Of a stretch of DNA of 64,000 nucleotides, positions 42,934-53,869 are shown piece by piece. Both the position numbers and the translations under genes were made by a program. The notes beneath the pieces are model-generated. The model was not told the DNA's origin. It was given only the letters and a program-made list of their open reading frames with translations, and made no database searches. This DNA is from Nannochloropsis salina CCMP1776 (Eukaryota; Sar; Eustigmatophyceae; Eustigmatales; Monodopsidaceae), in contig SDOX01000006.1 in NCBI GenBank assembly GCA_004565275.1, positions 310,001 through 374,000 of the forward strand, given 5' to 3'. Every line of letters begins with the position of its first letter. The first letter of the stretch is position 1.

Positions 42934-44172
42934 TCATACCGATTCTTCAAGTGACAAATTCGCACTACCTGCATCCGTGGCGCGCAAAAATGCCGCCCAG
43001 ACAAGCAAGCCGTCCGGAACAAATGTCCATTCCCCCGACCGTCCGTTCAATAGGACGCGCCGTGTCACCTCCTCCATCGGTATCCAGTCCCCCCACTGAA
43101 CCTCTTCTGGGTCCAGCACTGCGCTCTCCTCTTGTCCTCCTGCAACGACGTATTCATACACATCAACGAAACACCGATTGTAAGATGTCTCCACAAGGAC
43201 ATCAAACAAAAATCGAAAGTCGGTTGACTCCTCCTGCGCCGCACAAGCTGCGGGACCAAATCCTAGTTCCTCCTGCAGTTCCCGCCTGGCCGTCGTCTTG
43301 GTGTCCTCCATGAATAAACTCACACCGCCCACGAACATGTCGTACAAAGAGGGGAAAATCCGCTTGTGTGTGGATCGTTGATGCACGAACACCCTGCTTT
43401 GCGCGTCCCGCACAAGTATGCCCGCCCCCTTGTGCAACACGTTCAGTCGATGCATGAGGGGCCGGGGCAAGCCTTTGCTGGATTTGGGGAGGAGATCATG
43501 GCCGTGATTGTTGACCCAGGAGACACGTTCTACTTTCTCATCTCCGTCTGCTTCGCATTGGGTAGCAGAGCTGCTGTGGCGAACAGGATTTTTTTCTAGA
43601 GCTCGCAGAATGAGGTTGCAAACTTCTTCATCCTGTCGTAAAGATTTGTCAGCCAGCAAAAATGGACCAGCCTCATCACATTCTGGAAGACCCGCCACAC
43701 CTGCCAAGAGAGGTTTGTCTGAACATGTTCCAGGACGATGCCAGACTGTCCACGATTTGGCTAAAGAAGCCGTTGCGGGAGGAGGACGAGACCAGCCGAG
43801 TCCGTCCAATGCGCTCAGATTCGAGCTTGTTGAAGCCTGAAGCGTAAAGGAAGGCGCTGTGTGTTCGGCAGGGGATGTCATGGAATGTGCAATAGTCTTA
43901 TCGCTGTTGTAGTTGAAGGCTGATGGCCAATTCAAATGCAAAGATTGAAGATTTGAGAAGCAGGAGAGCTCCTCAATTTTGTAGGCAGCAATCCAAGTGT
44001 AGGCAGATGAGGTGGAGGCAAAAGACGAGGAAGGAGCAACAGCCTTCGTGCTCAATTTCGCACTTTCTGGGCTCAAACGGGGCATTGTCGTTGCGCGCGA
44101 AGGCGTTAAAAAGCACCCTCCCGACCGAGTAGCAAGCTCCGCAACTAGGAGAGACTTGGCAATGGTAATCAT
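42934..44172 (-). CDS. Nudix hydrolase (YfcD/IPP-isomerase-like) with long N-terminal extension
   Basis: One exon, about 412 residues from ATG 44172. The Nudix domain occupies the C-terminal about 190 residues. VNNHGHDLLPKSSKG and LMHRLNVLHKGAGILVRD are typical of the YfcD / isopentenyl-diphosphate-isomerase-like branch. The Nudix box is complete (GGVSLFMEDTKTTARRELQE then ELGF) and fits G-x5-E-x7-RE-U-x-EE-x-G exactly. The first about 220 residues are Ser/Ala-rich with no recognised domain; their beginning could be a plastid or mitochondrial leader. The frame continues 70 codons further upstream to another ATG at 44382, but that part looks non-coding. IPP isomerase itself is unlikely because its TNTCCSHP motif is absent. 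Confidence 0.82.
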   Translation of the reverse strand: MITIAKSLLVAELATRSGGCFLTPSRATTMPRLSPESAKLSTKAVAPSSSFASTSSAYTWIAAYKIEELSCFSNLQSLHLNWPSAFNYNSDKTIAHSMTSPAEHTAPSFTLQASTSSNLSALDGLGWSRPPPATASLAKSWTVWHRPGTCSDKPLLAGVAGLPECDEAGPFLLADKSLRQDEEVCNLILRALEKNPVRHSSSATQCEADGDEKVERVSWVNNHGHDLLPKSSKGLPRPLMHRLNVLHKGAGILVRDAQSRVFVHQRSTHKRIFPSLYDMFVGGVSLFMEDTKTTARRELQEELGFGPAACAAQEESTDFRFLFDVLVETSYNRCFVDVYEYVVAGGQEESAVLDPEEVQWGDWIPMEEVTRRVLLNGRSGEWTFVPDGLLVWAAFLRATDAGSANLSLEESV

Positions 44173-44839
44173 ACAAAATTTATCCCTACGTAGAGTTTTG
44201 ATGCCATCTACATTACTTTGGAGGAGCAATAATGTCAGACTGATATATGCTAGTTGGCACTTAAAGTGGGGAGCGAATACTATCTCAGAGCATGTTTGGC
44301 TTCCGGCATCAAGCCATTCCCGCGGATGCGCACCTTCCAACCGGGAGTGCTTTGTAGCCATACAAAGCAACGCGATCGGCACATTTTGCCATCACTTACA
44401 CAATGCTATGCACTTCCCCAACAAATGCTGAAACGCTTTCAAAGAAAGAAACTGGACCAAATCCATTCGCCTCTGAAGTTTCATCGAGACTCCCACGCTG
44501 GGAGGCAGGCAGGCAACTGCATGGTCGGCATTTTCCTCGTCATCACTATTGAGATATCACCGGAATGTTTGAATTTTTGAGGCTCGCGGAGGCGGAAACC
44601 GGTCATGCAATGGCAACACGGGTGAAGGTGATATGTAACCAATTGGACCCGCAGCATCTTTCCGTGCCACGCGCGAATGGCCAAGCCTTTCTGACAGGGT
44701 CACAATAATTTAAAGTATACTATCTAGATGCCGGCTAGTCCGCATGTCTCACATTATTGCATTTTTTCTCATTCAGCATAGAACGGGGCAAGCCGGGGGC
44801 GCATATTCTTGCATTTTAGGGCGAGACACGATCCCGTTC
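44173..44839. promoter_or_regulatory. Divergent intergenic region, Nudix and MSS51-like genes
   Basis: About 670 bp between the proposed starts. It holds unsupported short frames only. If the MSS51-like gene starts downstream (45478), the region extends to there. Confidence 0.35.
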
Positions 44840-46899
44840 ATGCTGGAAAGACAAGGAACGACTATGAGACTAGACGATACCTTACTTAATATACGACGCG
44901 CAGATTCAGAGGAGTTCACCAAGAATGAGGTACGGAAAGAGAAAGGGGGGTAGAACAGAGGAAAGTTGAAGAAGCATTTTCATGTGCTTTCGGCCCCCTG
45001 TTTAAAGTCTCCTGGGAATGTACCACGGCGCAAAAAGGCGATAAACTTTGAATGATGTGTATAGATTGTGCACAGACTGAGGTATATAAGGAGAATAGAG
45101 GACTTAAAACATGAAGGCCGTCACTATACGTACTTCCACCGGGATCTCAAAGCGAAGTGCTCCCACTTGTACATGACTCGCACATATTCTGTTCCTCTGT
45201 GTAATAAGTCCTGATTTACCCTGACTTGAGTATGGAGTCTGATGGGAGTGCGAATCATTTATCTCACTGTCGGATTTCGCATAAATAACACTTTTCTGAC
45301 CACTAGCGCCCTGAGCACTCCATTGAACGAAGCCTTTCTAATCTTTCCTTGCGGGACAACGATTTCAAGCGCGCATCAAATAAGTTCCAGAACTCGGATC
45401 TTCACCACACATATTTTCTTCAACGCACCAAGACCTTTCAAGCTGCGGGGAAGCCAGAATATGCCCAGGCAGCAGCCATGCAAGCATTCCTTCTCCTACC
45501 AGATGCGCCCGAGGCACGAGCCAAAGTACTGTCCTTGACTCGCGAGATAAGCCTGACAGACTTTGGTATCGGACCGACTGCGAAGCAACTCACAAAGGAA
45601 GGTGCTGGTCTCTTCATTGATTGGGGCCAGGACGAGGGTCCTGAGCACTGGTACCGAAAAGGGACAAGTGAAATGATGGAAAAGTCACTACCCTACACGG
45701 CCTTACATGCCTTGGAATTGGCCATCCATGCGCAACACCTCCCCACTACGATATTGCAGAAAAAAGCACGTCTATGCATTCACCTGGCAGGGGCGTCGTC
45801 GGAATTGGAGGGGCTGGCTGATTTTTCTGTGCTCTTTGAGAAGCTCCCGCATCTCGAAGAACTAGAAGTGGTGCAAGTAGGATGGATGGGAGTGCCAGGT
45901 CCTTGCAAACGAACCCTGCCTGACCCGCAAGCTCCACCTTCAGGATTGATCGTCGGCGAGACGAAAATGCTGGGGGGCGGCTGCCGACTACGGATTAGGC
46001 GCTACAAAGGGCTGTACCACGATTTCCTATCGAAGGCCTTTCGGCACCACTTTGATGGGCAAGGCTACTTGCACGAGGCACCCGATCTGGTGTTCATGGC
46101 GAATCCAAGCCTGGATGCGTACTTTGACTCCTGGGCCCCGACGTTGGCGTGTCTGCGGGACGCTGGCTATTTCACGGTAGTCACCGGGGGCAACCTGGAC
46201 CACTCTCGCGAACACCACAACCCGATCTTGCAAGCTATGGGTGTGAGGATGGCCTTGAACTTGCGTACGTCGCGTTTTGGGATTGTGCACGGGCGTCGAG
46301 CCTGCAAAAATCATCACTTGTGTGCCTTTTTGGGCCCTGCCCCCTTCCTGCCGGAGAATTTGCGTCATCCTTCCTCCGACCAGGAATGGAGGGCGGTTCG
46401 GGATCTCCTGCGACATATAGGCGTGGATACGGGGGCCCGTGCGGAAATGCAGGCCCGTATAGCTTTGCTCAAGCAGCAAGTAGCAGTCATTTCTGTGGCG
46501 CAGACGGCCTTAGCGGCGTCGAGAAGGCTAGGGCTGGGATATGAAGGTGAAATTTGGCCAAAGAGGAACGGAAGCATTGCCGGCTCGATTTCTGTTGAAA
46601 ACGAGGCCTGCAATGCATTCAAGAAAGTAAAACTTGACGACGAGAAGGAAAGACCCTTTCCGGTTGAGGACGAGGACTCTGGAGAGGGAGAGGAGGAGGC
46701 TGCCAACGCTTGTCCCAAGACGCCTGTGCAAACTACACCCACGCACAAAGAGGAGGAAACCGATGTGTGGGGTGCAGCCATCACTCACAGTTGTGACAGC
46801 ATCAAAACTCCGACCAGAGTCACAACGCAGTCGCCTGGGTGGTCATGCAGAAGCTTTCGCAAGGGCCAGAATGGGATATATCGTGTGGAAGACTCCTGA
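44840..46899 (+). CDS. MSS51 C-terminal-domain protein (MYND-less)
   Basis: Similar to the C-terminal domain shared by MSS51 and MYND-zinc-finger proteins; yeast MSS51 activates COX1 translation in mitochondria. The main exon, 45391-46899, carries the domain: LCIHLAGASSELEGLADF, LFEKLPHLEELEVVQVGWMG, RYKGLYHDFL, APDLVFMANPSLDAYFDSWA and FTVVTGGNLDHSREHH. The frame has no ATG until 45478, so a 5' exon is needed: 44840-44929 (30 codons, GTACGG donor) joins in phase 0 to the TTCCAG acceptor before 45391, giving about 532 residues. That exon is tentative. No MYND zinc finger is present. The C-terminal 120 residues are acidic and disordered. Confidence 0.68.
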
Positions 46900-47627
46900 G
46901 GCTATTAAATGACTGATGACATTCCGGGACCGGTGGCAGGGGTGTGAGAGATGCGTTTTCGAAACACACATACACGTTACACGGCTGAAAGAGCCGCGAC
47001 ACAAAACAAGATTAAAAGTGCTTTCCCGCCATGGTTTATGTGAAAAGAGGTAAAAGACGGTAAAGACACCATAAGTTACGAGCCAAGGGCTCCCGAGGGC
47101 CGTCGACTGGTCAGACAGGCGGCTCAGCCATGTGAGTATGTACGAAGCACGAAACAAAAGTAGGAATTAAGCCTGCCTGAAAATTTTACGGCCTAAGCCA
47201 CTCTTTCCTTTGCATGAATTCCTTTCTTTTGCACACACGGCCGTTTCATCTCGTTTCTTACTTAATATTTTTACGGGAAACCTAGCCTCTCGTTCATCCT
47301 TGTCACATCCTTATCTATCATTTATTGATGGGCTACCGAGTAATTGCGTACGTTTTAAAAACAACAATTCTGAACCAGGACTTGTAAAAGTTCATAGATT
47401 ACGTGTGTTCAGAAGGTGCTTTTGCCTCGTCTATTGGCCATGAACATTCTCCTGCGTACTGCCCTCTTTTGTCCAAATTTTTTGCCACTTTATGCGCGCA
47501 TCTTCTAACGTGTTAGTAATCTAAGTGTTTCAGCGTCCGTGGACTGTTAATGATTTTCACACGTGCTAGGAATCAGGAGCCCGACGCCGACGGACAAATC
47601 CTCTCTTTCCTGGCATACATGATGATT
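46900..47627. other. Convergent 3' intergenic region
   Basis: AT-rich gap of about 730 bp between facing stops. Nothing recognisable beyond expected 3' UTRs. Confidence 0.45.
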
Positions 47628-49147
47628 TTAATTACCCTCAGGAATGATGCCGACCTCAGTCAAATTATCGTACATGTCTCCAAACGTTTTCGCTGGCTCG
47701 ATGAATCCTTGTGGAAGCAATTCTTTCGTAGCTTTTGCATTGCTGAAGAGTACAGGATTTCCCACGTTGTAAGCAATGTCCTCCCAAGAGAGCTGCTTCC
47801 CCGCCAAGCCTGAGTAATACCCAATCCAAAGGAAGGCCTTGGGCACCGCGTACCTGGGCAAACGGCGGTTAATTTTGGCGCGAACCGTGTCAATGATCTC
47901 TTGGAAGGAGAGCGTGGCGCTTGTGGCGATGTAGCGCCCGGAGGCTTGAGTGTTGGTCAGGGCGGCCACGTGCAGGGTGGCGACATCTCGGACGTCAACC
48001 ACACCCCAGGCCAGATTCACCATGCCTGATTGATGGCCCGTCACTAGGTTTTTGAACAGGGTCAGGCTCATCGAGTCCTCTCGCCCGGACAGGGATGGGC
48101 CGAAGACCAAGCCCGGCTGAATCGCTACCAGGTCCCATTCAGGTTTCTTCCCGTCTTTCCCCGCCTTCTCGGCATACTCCCACGCTGTCTTCTCGGCCAG
48201 GGTCTTGCTCAAGCTGTATGCCTGGTTGTTCTCCAGCCTGGATGTCGTGTTCCAATCCTCCTCCGAGTACACGTATCCGGGGGGTTTCTCGTTCCCAAAG
48301 CCAAAGACGGCGCGGATGGAGGAGGTCAGAACCACACGCTTGATGGTCCCTGCCTTGAGAATCGACTCGAACACATTCTTTGTGCCTTCTACGGCGGGAA
48401 CGACCACGGCTGCGTTGGGGTCATCAGGCATTTCCAGAGGCACGGGGGAGGCCGTGTGAATAACGCAAGTGGCGCCAGCGCATACCTCGTCGAACGAGCC
48501 GGGAGCCAGTAAATCGGCTTTGTGGAAAGTCAACCGCTCGGACGCTCCGGGAAGATCGCTGAGGAACTGGAGTATGGCGTTATGAGGCATTTAGGAGAGA
48601 TTAGTGAGCGGTAATTGACTGTTCATCGACAATCCGTTCGAATTGGGTCACGCCGCGGGGGCACAAAATCTTCTGTTGAAGGTGAACGGTAGATTAAATC
48701 CAGCTTCACTGAGAAGGAAATTTAAGATTAGCCAAGCGGTCGTGCACAAATTCATACTTTATGCTCACCTTCAGACGCGCCTTGTTGCTGGGATCGCGGA
48801 CCGTTGCCCTAACTTTGAAACCATTTTCCAACAACACCCTGACGATGTGGCTCGCAATGTAGCCTGTAGCACCCGTCACTACCACAACGGTCTGACGTGT
48901 GGTGTGTTGTACTCATTATGAAGTTATGCAAAACATACAGATTTCGACATTTTTCATACAAGTGAACCCTGGCTGCCTTTAGCGGTGGAAAGAACTCCCC
49001 TCGCCTTGTGACAAGTGTGAAGATATCACGTACCCGCTGGATGGTGGAGGGAGTTAAGGCGCCATCCTGACTCTCCCGGCCAAATCGATTGACTATATTG
49101 CTGATTACATTCATGATCCTGGTGGTAACGATGTCTGTCTCGAGCAT
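47628..49147 (-). CDS. Cinnamoyl-CoA reductase/dihydroflavonol reductase-like extended SDR
   Basis: NADPH-dependent reductase of the DFR/CCR/methylglyoxal-reductase (GRE2) group, 391 residues. Exons 49147-49034, 48891-48769 and 48566-47628, all phase 0. The cofactor loop VVVTGATGYIASHIVRVLLE opens exon 2; VRATVRDPSNKARLK ends it, and exon 3 continues FLSDLPGASERLTFHKADL without a gap in the family alignment. The domain goes on with CVIHTASPVPL, VLTSSIRAVFG and AYSLSKTLAEKTAWEYA (catalytic YxxxK). The CCR signature NWYCY is absent, so a lignin-type substrate is not implied. Exon 1 supplies a 38-residue leader; using a start in exon 2 would put the Rossmann loop out of frame, which supports the exon 1 model. 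Confidence 0.88.
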
Positions 49148-49649
49148 GGAAGAAAAGGAATAAGGTTCAAAAGGTTTTGGCAGATCGAATCGGTTCGCAA
49201 AGTCTAGGGGAAAACAATTCCCGTATAGGAATTCTTTGCCGATTGGGACCCTTGCAAACCATCCTGCCTCTCATACGACAATGTCAGAGCGAAAGCCTGC
49301 GTCCAAATGGCCCTCCTCCATCAGCACAGGCCATCCCCGGCCGCGTGATCCGAGTCCGCCTTCAAGGAAGAAGGAAATGTAACGGCAACTCCGAGAGCCT
49401 GGGTTGCTGGGACCATCCGGTCCTATGTTCTGCTTTTTGCACCGATACACCCTTGCATGCCTGCACCATGGCTCCGGGCGCAGTACTTTAACTCTTCACG
49501 CCTCTTTTTTGCCACCACAGGCGCGGGTGGCGGAGCGGGTTGTGTAAGTTCTTCATTCCTCGCGAGCCTTTCCGTGTTCCAGTGGGGCGTCTTGGCTATT
49601 TTTTCCTCGTCATCATCATCATCATCGTCATCCAAAAGGATAAATTACC
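49148..49649. promoter_or_regulatory. Divergent promoter region, CCR-like and NEMP-like genes
   Basis: About 500 bp between outward-facing starts. A short ATC/GTC-rich tract (49610-49632) precedes the NEMP-like ATG. No other element stands out. Confidence 0.4.
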
Positions 49650-51602
49650 ATGAACATGCGGTTGCGCATAATAATCTATGTGATTTTCTTTTGTGCATTG
49701 GTATTTCAATACGTCCAGACCTTTGAAACGACTGCAGAATCAGCAGAATCGGTTCCTGTCCTCGACGAGTGTCTTAATGAAGACCTGCCGCAAGCACCCA
49801 AGAAGGTGGAGGTGGAGGCCCGTCCTCGCGCCCCTAGGCTAGGTGATGTAGTGGCCAATGTTAAAAACAAGGTCCCTGTTGAAGTGCCGGGGTGGTTTGC
49901 AGGGATGTGGTCAAGTATGAGGCAAATTGCGGCCCCGCACGTCCAGAAGGTGATTGAGTACGGTGGGGAAATGCTCCGTCCTGGGGAGGAGATAGTAGAC
50001 CGGTGCAAGAGCAGACGCAAAACGAGGACTTCCTCAACAGAGGGAGGTCTAGACGCTTGTGCGTTGCTTGATGTCTCCTGGTCTCTGGGTCGACAGTTGG
50101 GTGCACTCAGCAGTAACGCGTCGAGCAGGACAGCGTGGTGGTTGGCGCGGGAAGTGCCCCGAGTCATCCTCCCCTTCCATCTCTTGTGGGTGGATGTGGC
50201 GGTAGATATCAGCCCCGTCACGAGCAGCGACGTCGCGTCGATCATCCTGCACCAGCGTCCTTATTGGGTAGTGCAAGCCTGCGACGTATTCTCCGCCTTT
50301 TTCGGGCGGGTCCTCCAGCGACTCCCTATGCTCGACTTTTTGATGAACGCCCGCTACGACAAACTTTACATGCACGACCCGGCATGCCCCCTCGTGCAGG
50401 TCGATGGCCTCGTCTCTCGCGCCCCCCTCACGCCCGACGGCTTCTGCGAGACGCGGCCTTGCCAAGGAGAGTCCTCCATCACCGGTCAATCCCCCCCCGG
50501 GGAGCACGCTTCCTACTGCGAATGCGACCTGCCCACAGGTTACTGCCGGCTGCGGGTCGAGCCCCTCCGCGACTTCCAAGTCCTGATCGACGAGCCGCTG
50601 GCCTCCAAGCGTTTCGCCGCGCACGCCAGCAGCGAGGTGGCGTGGGTGACTGTGCCGGAGTGGTTGCCTCCCTGGGCACGATTGACCTTGCAAGGGCTAT
50701 TCCCCCGCTACCTTTTCAATTTCCTGGTGGGAATCATCCTGGTCTACTCGGCGGAGACCCTGGCTGAGTCCAGGCTCTTCCACGCCGGCATAGCTGCCCT
50801 TTTGGGCCTTTTTTCCGGCCTGGTGCTGGCGGGGCTGCTCCTCAACCACGTCTTCCGCACGGTCAGGCGCCTGGAGCCTTTCTCTGGCCTAGCCACGCTC
50901 CTCACGTCCGCCACGGCTATGCTCTTGTACCAACGGCTCGGCCGGCACTCCCTTCTCCCCCTCACCCAACAGCTCCTGGGGGCTCTGTGGGCGGATGGGA
51001 AAGGGCAACTGGTGATTGTCGCCTGTGCCCTGCTCGGAGTGGGCTTGACTTGGGGCATGGGATGGTTTCTCGAGACCGAGGAGGAGGCGAAAGAGCGCCC
51101 AGGCTGGCTGCACCTGTATTTCAACGGACAGCACAACATCCGGGTCGCTTTGACGGCGGTGGCGCTCTTTTTCCTATGGCGCGCGGTGCCCACGCCCGAC
51201 CTGGGCGTGCTCCTGCTGCTGTTGGTGCTGACACGGGGTATTTGGGGCCACGCCTTGCACCGACTCCACATGTACCTGCACCGGAGTCCCCAGACACACC
51301 GCTTCCTGGCCCGGGCATCGACCTTCGCACCTGCCGGCTCCTGGAGGAGCGAGAGGCGACCGCGGGCACGAATCGGGGATGAGGTAGAGGAGGAGGAGGA
51401 GGAGGAGAATTATACGACGAGGGAATTGCAGAAATTGCGTGCCTACGTGCAGCGCTCTCCTGAGGCGACCCACCGGGTGCGGCACGGGAAGATGGATCTG
51501 GCGCGATTCCGGGAGGGAGGAGAGGACTTTCTCGTGGAGGAAGAGGAGGAGGACGCGGAGAGAGGATGGGAAGGGAGGAGGGTTGGCTGCTGCGTACAGT
51601 AA
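49650..51602 (+). CDS. NEMP/TMEM194-like nuclear-envelope multi-pass membrane protein
   Basis: One exon, 650 residues. A cleavable-looking signal peptide (RIIIYVIFFCALVFQYVQTF) is followed by a lumenal region of about 330 residues with several cysteines (CPLVQV, CETRPCQG, YCECDLPTGYC). A cluster of five or so membrane segments follows from about residue 350: LFNFLVGIILVYSAETLAES, then LFHAGIAALLGLFSGLVLAG, LATLLTSATAMLLYQ, QLVIVACALLGVGLTWGMGW, and ALTAVALFFLWRAV with LGVLLLLLVLTRGIWG. The LVYSAETLAESRLFHAG run and the overall plan (signal peptide, lumenal domain, five TMs, charged C-terminal tail) recall NEMP1/PNET2 proteins. The tail holds acidic runs and ends CCVQ, not a certain prenylation box (CaaX would be CVQ-preceded C: CCVQ could fit). 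Function inferred from the family only. Confidence 0.5.
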   Translation: MNMRLRIIIYVIFFCALVFQYVQTFETTAESAESVPVLDECLNEDLPQAPKKVEVEARPRAPRLGDVVANVKNKVPVEVPGWFAGMWSSMRQIAAPHVQKVIEYGGEMLRPGEEIVDRCKSRRKTRTSSTEGGLDACALLDVSWSLGRQLGALSSNASSRTAWWLAREVPRVILPFHLLWVDVAVDISPVTSSDVASIILHQRPYWVVQACDVFSAFFGRVLQRLPMLDFLMNARYDKLYMHDPACPLVQVDGLVSRAPLTPDGFCETRPCQGESSITGQSPPGEHASYCECDLPTGYCRLRVEPLRDFQVLIDEPLASKRFAAHASSEVAWVTVPEWLPPWARLTLQGLFPRYLFNFLVGIILVYSAETLAESRLFHAGIAALLGLFSGLVLAGLLLNHVFRTVRRLEPFSGLATLLTSATAMLLYQRLGRHSLLPLTQQLLGALWADGKGQLVIVACALLGVGLTWGMGWFLETEEEAKERPGWLHLYFNGQHNIRVALTAVALFFLWRAVPTPDLGVLLLLLVLTRGIWGHALHRLHMYLHRSPQTHRFLARASTFAPAGSWRSERRPRARIGDEVEEEEEEENYTTRELQKLRAYVQRSPEATHRVRHGKMDLARFREGGEDFLVEEEEEDAERGWEGRRVGCCVQ

Positions 51603-52061
51603 AGTCAACGACCGAGAGGAAAGTGCAAAACATCGAGGAAAGGACACGACTGTGGGACAAGCGGGGAGATGGGGGAATGGATGCGGTAGGGTGGGGGCGA
51701 GGGGGCTGCGATGGAGGTGGGTAGAAACTGTGCATATCAATTGACTGAGCGTGTGTATAAATGTGTGTGGCATTCCGTATCGGTGGAATGAAGACAAAGT
51801 CTCATGTGCAAATACCGTGACTTGCTTTCCGACAGTAGTTGCTCTAGAGCGAGCCTTACGGACCAAGGCGCTCAGCCACCCCTGCTTGCCTGGGGTCGCG
51901 TGTGGGCTTCCATGTCCATGGCTGAAACAAAGAACACACTAAGTCTGACAAACACGACACATCCTTAACGCCTTTGATTTATTTAAATTTGACATTTCTT
52001 CTTAAAATTATTGGAGTGTCCAGTCGCCTTCCTCGTCGTCAACATGCCGCCCCCCCCCACC
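51603..52061. other. Convergent 3' intergenic region
   Basis: About 460 bp between facing stops of the NEMP-like and IBA57 genes. Contains expected 3' UTRs; no other feature seen. Confidence 0.45.
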
Positions 52062-53477
52062 CTAAAGCGGAATTTTCCCAGTGGCAAGGTCTATTCCTGA
52101 CGGCCACCAATCCGGCAAAAAAGCCAAAACCTGCTGTTGACGCTTTTCGCCTTCCGCCCCCAGGGAGCGCGCGACCAGCTTCACCCCTTGTTCTGCCCCC
52201 AAAGTGGGTTCGAGTCTAAGCAGCGCCAGGCCCAGATTGCTGCCTGTCGCTAAGGAGACCAAGGACCCGACGGCTTTGCCACTTGCCTCGTCGATGATTT
52301 CGGCACCCTTTGCGAGGGCGGGCGACGGGCTGGGCGGCCCGGCCAGGAAAGGAGCAGCCAGAGGGTTTGCATTCGACGGCGGGAGTTGGTCACCCAATTT
52401 TTGTACTGGGCGCTGCGTGTCTGCCTCTAACTTGGACGAGGGAGGAGGGAGGGAGTCTGGGAAGAGGAACACAGGCAATAGGCGCTTCCGAATCACGCCT
52501 TTGAATTGCGTCCGGGCAGTCAGCTCTTGGCCGAGGTAGCAGCCCTTGTGAAAATTGATGGCGTGGGTCAGGTCTAGATTGCATTCTGATGGAAGGCGTT
52601 CCACTAGGTCGGGGCCTTCTCCCACGCCGTACAGGAACCTTAAAGCCTCCAAGGCCTCGCGCGCTTCCTGCGTGCAGGGCAAGGGCCGGGCCGGTGAGGG
52701 CAACGATGACGGGGGCGAGGAGGGATCGGGGAAATGGATGATGCCTCGGATGCCTAAAGGGAATCGATCTCCCAATATGACACGAGGATCGGGTCCCAGG
52801 CCCAACACCTCCGCCCCACGCGCACTCCAATGCTCTCGAACTCGCTCCAAATCAGAAACCCGGGCATGCGGCAAACCGACTAGTGCACACACGCGTGCTG
52901 TCGAGGATATATCTGTGATCGTGACTTTAGACCGTAATTTAAAGAGGCGCAGATGTCGTAAAATCCCCTTTTTGACGTCTATAGGCACGTCCAAAAAGAA
53001 TTTGTCCGGACCACCGTGCGGGGCTTCCTTGGCATCGGTTGCAATGATGATGACGCTCTCGGTGATGAGCCGACCTTTGTTTGTTAAAAATCCGGCAGCT
53101 AAAGACGCTTTACTTCCCGTCAAATGGATAATATCGTTGGTTATCAATCCTTGGACTAGTTTTGGTGCCTCAGGCCCAGCTAATTGTATGACCCCTCGCC
53201 TGCCGTCGCCCTCCCCGCTCGTCAAGTCCACCTCCCACAATTTTCCTTCCGTCGCCAAGCTTTGAGGATCCCATGTGGACGTTGCGGATGAATATCGGCT
53301 CCGTTGTGGCTTTGCGGGTCCACGGCGGCGGATTTCCTGGAAGCGGAACAATGATGTAGGTATCTCCTCCGGCGATGTACGTACTCGTGCGGCACAGGTG
53401 GTACTACCCGTTATGCTAGCGCACCGCTCGTAGGACGTGACCACAGCAAGACTTCTTCTTGTAAAAGATGCACGCAT
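52062..53477 (-). CDS. IBA57: IBA57 / YgfZ-type folate-binding iron-sulfur assembly factor
   Basis: Mitochondrial protein needed, with ISCA proteins, for making [4Fe-4S] clusters in aconitase and radical-SAM enzymes. One exon, 471 residues from ATG 53477; the first about 70 residues are Arg/Ser/Thr-rich and fit a mitochondrial presequence. The fold starts at IQLAGPEAPKLVQGLITNDI, with AAGFLTNKGRLITESVII. The diagnostic motif is FHKGCYLGQELTARTQFKGV followed by IRKRLLPV, with the conserved KGCYxGQE cysteine. Compared with animal IBA57 there are Pro/Ser-rich inserts around 52690 and 52340-52450, which lengthen the protein by about 100 residues. Confidence 0.93.
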   Translation of the reverse strand: MRASFTRRSLAVVTSYERCASITGSTTCAARVRTSPEEIPTSLFRFQEIRRRGPAKPQRSRYSSATSTWDPQSLATEGKLWEVDLTSGEGDGRRGVIQLAGPEAPKLVQGLITNDIIHLTGSKASLAAGFLTNKGRLITESVIIIATDAKEAPHGGPDKFFLDVPIDVKKGILRHLRLFKLRSKVTITDISSTARVCALVGLPHARVSDLERVREHWSARGAEVLGLGPDPRVILGDRFPLGIRGIIHFPDPSSPPSSLPSPARPLPCTQEAREALEALRFLYGVGEGPDLVERLPSECNLDLTHAINFHKGCYLGQELTARTQFKGVIRKRLLPVFLFPDSLPPPSSKLEADTQRPVQKLGDQLPPSNANPLAAPFLAGPPSPSPALAKGAEIIDEASGKAVGSLVSLATGSNLGLALLRLEPTLGAEQGVKLVARSLGAEGEKRQQQVLAFLPDWWPSGIDLATGKIPL

Positions 53478-53869
53478 CGGCTGTGTAGCGGAGAAGAATG
53501 AGCATTTCTCGAAGGATATTTGTTGCAATGAGGTCCGGTGTAGGACTCATCCGATGACGATCATCTCCGATGCGTCACCGAGCTCCTCAGCGACACCAGT
53601 TTTGCGCTGGATGCATTGCGCTGAGCATCGAATGACACAAAATTGGTGGTCCACGTACAATGGAATTTACAGTTATACAGAGTCTTTCCTAAGATACTGA
53701 CATCCCCAGAGCCGAGTATGTGACCTTGAAAGGAAACTCTCTCTTTGAGGATACCAGACCCAGGCGGGTCTAGGTGTTTGGAGGTGATTGTGAAAGATTG
53801 ACCGCTGATGCTTAATTGACGAATCTCTTCGGATGCTTGATCACCCAACAGAAGTGGGCGCTGGTCAAC
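53478..53869. promoter_or_regulatory. Bidirectional promoter region IBA57 / COX19
   Basis: 392 bp separate the outward-facing starts of two mitochondrial assembly-factor genes. A minus-strand frame covering most of the interval (53848-53561) is judged spurious because it runs into COX19 exon 1 from the other side. No sequence element is identified. Confidence 0.5.

Noticed and set aside
50049-51866. Long minus-strand frames of up to about 230 codons
   Set aside because: Shadows of the NEMP-like gene, which has signal peptide, membrane segments and sensible codon use on the plus strand.
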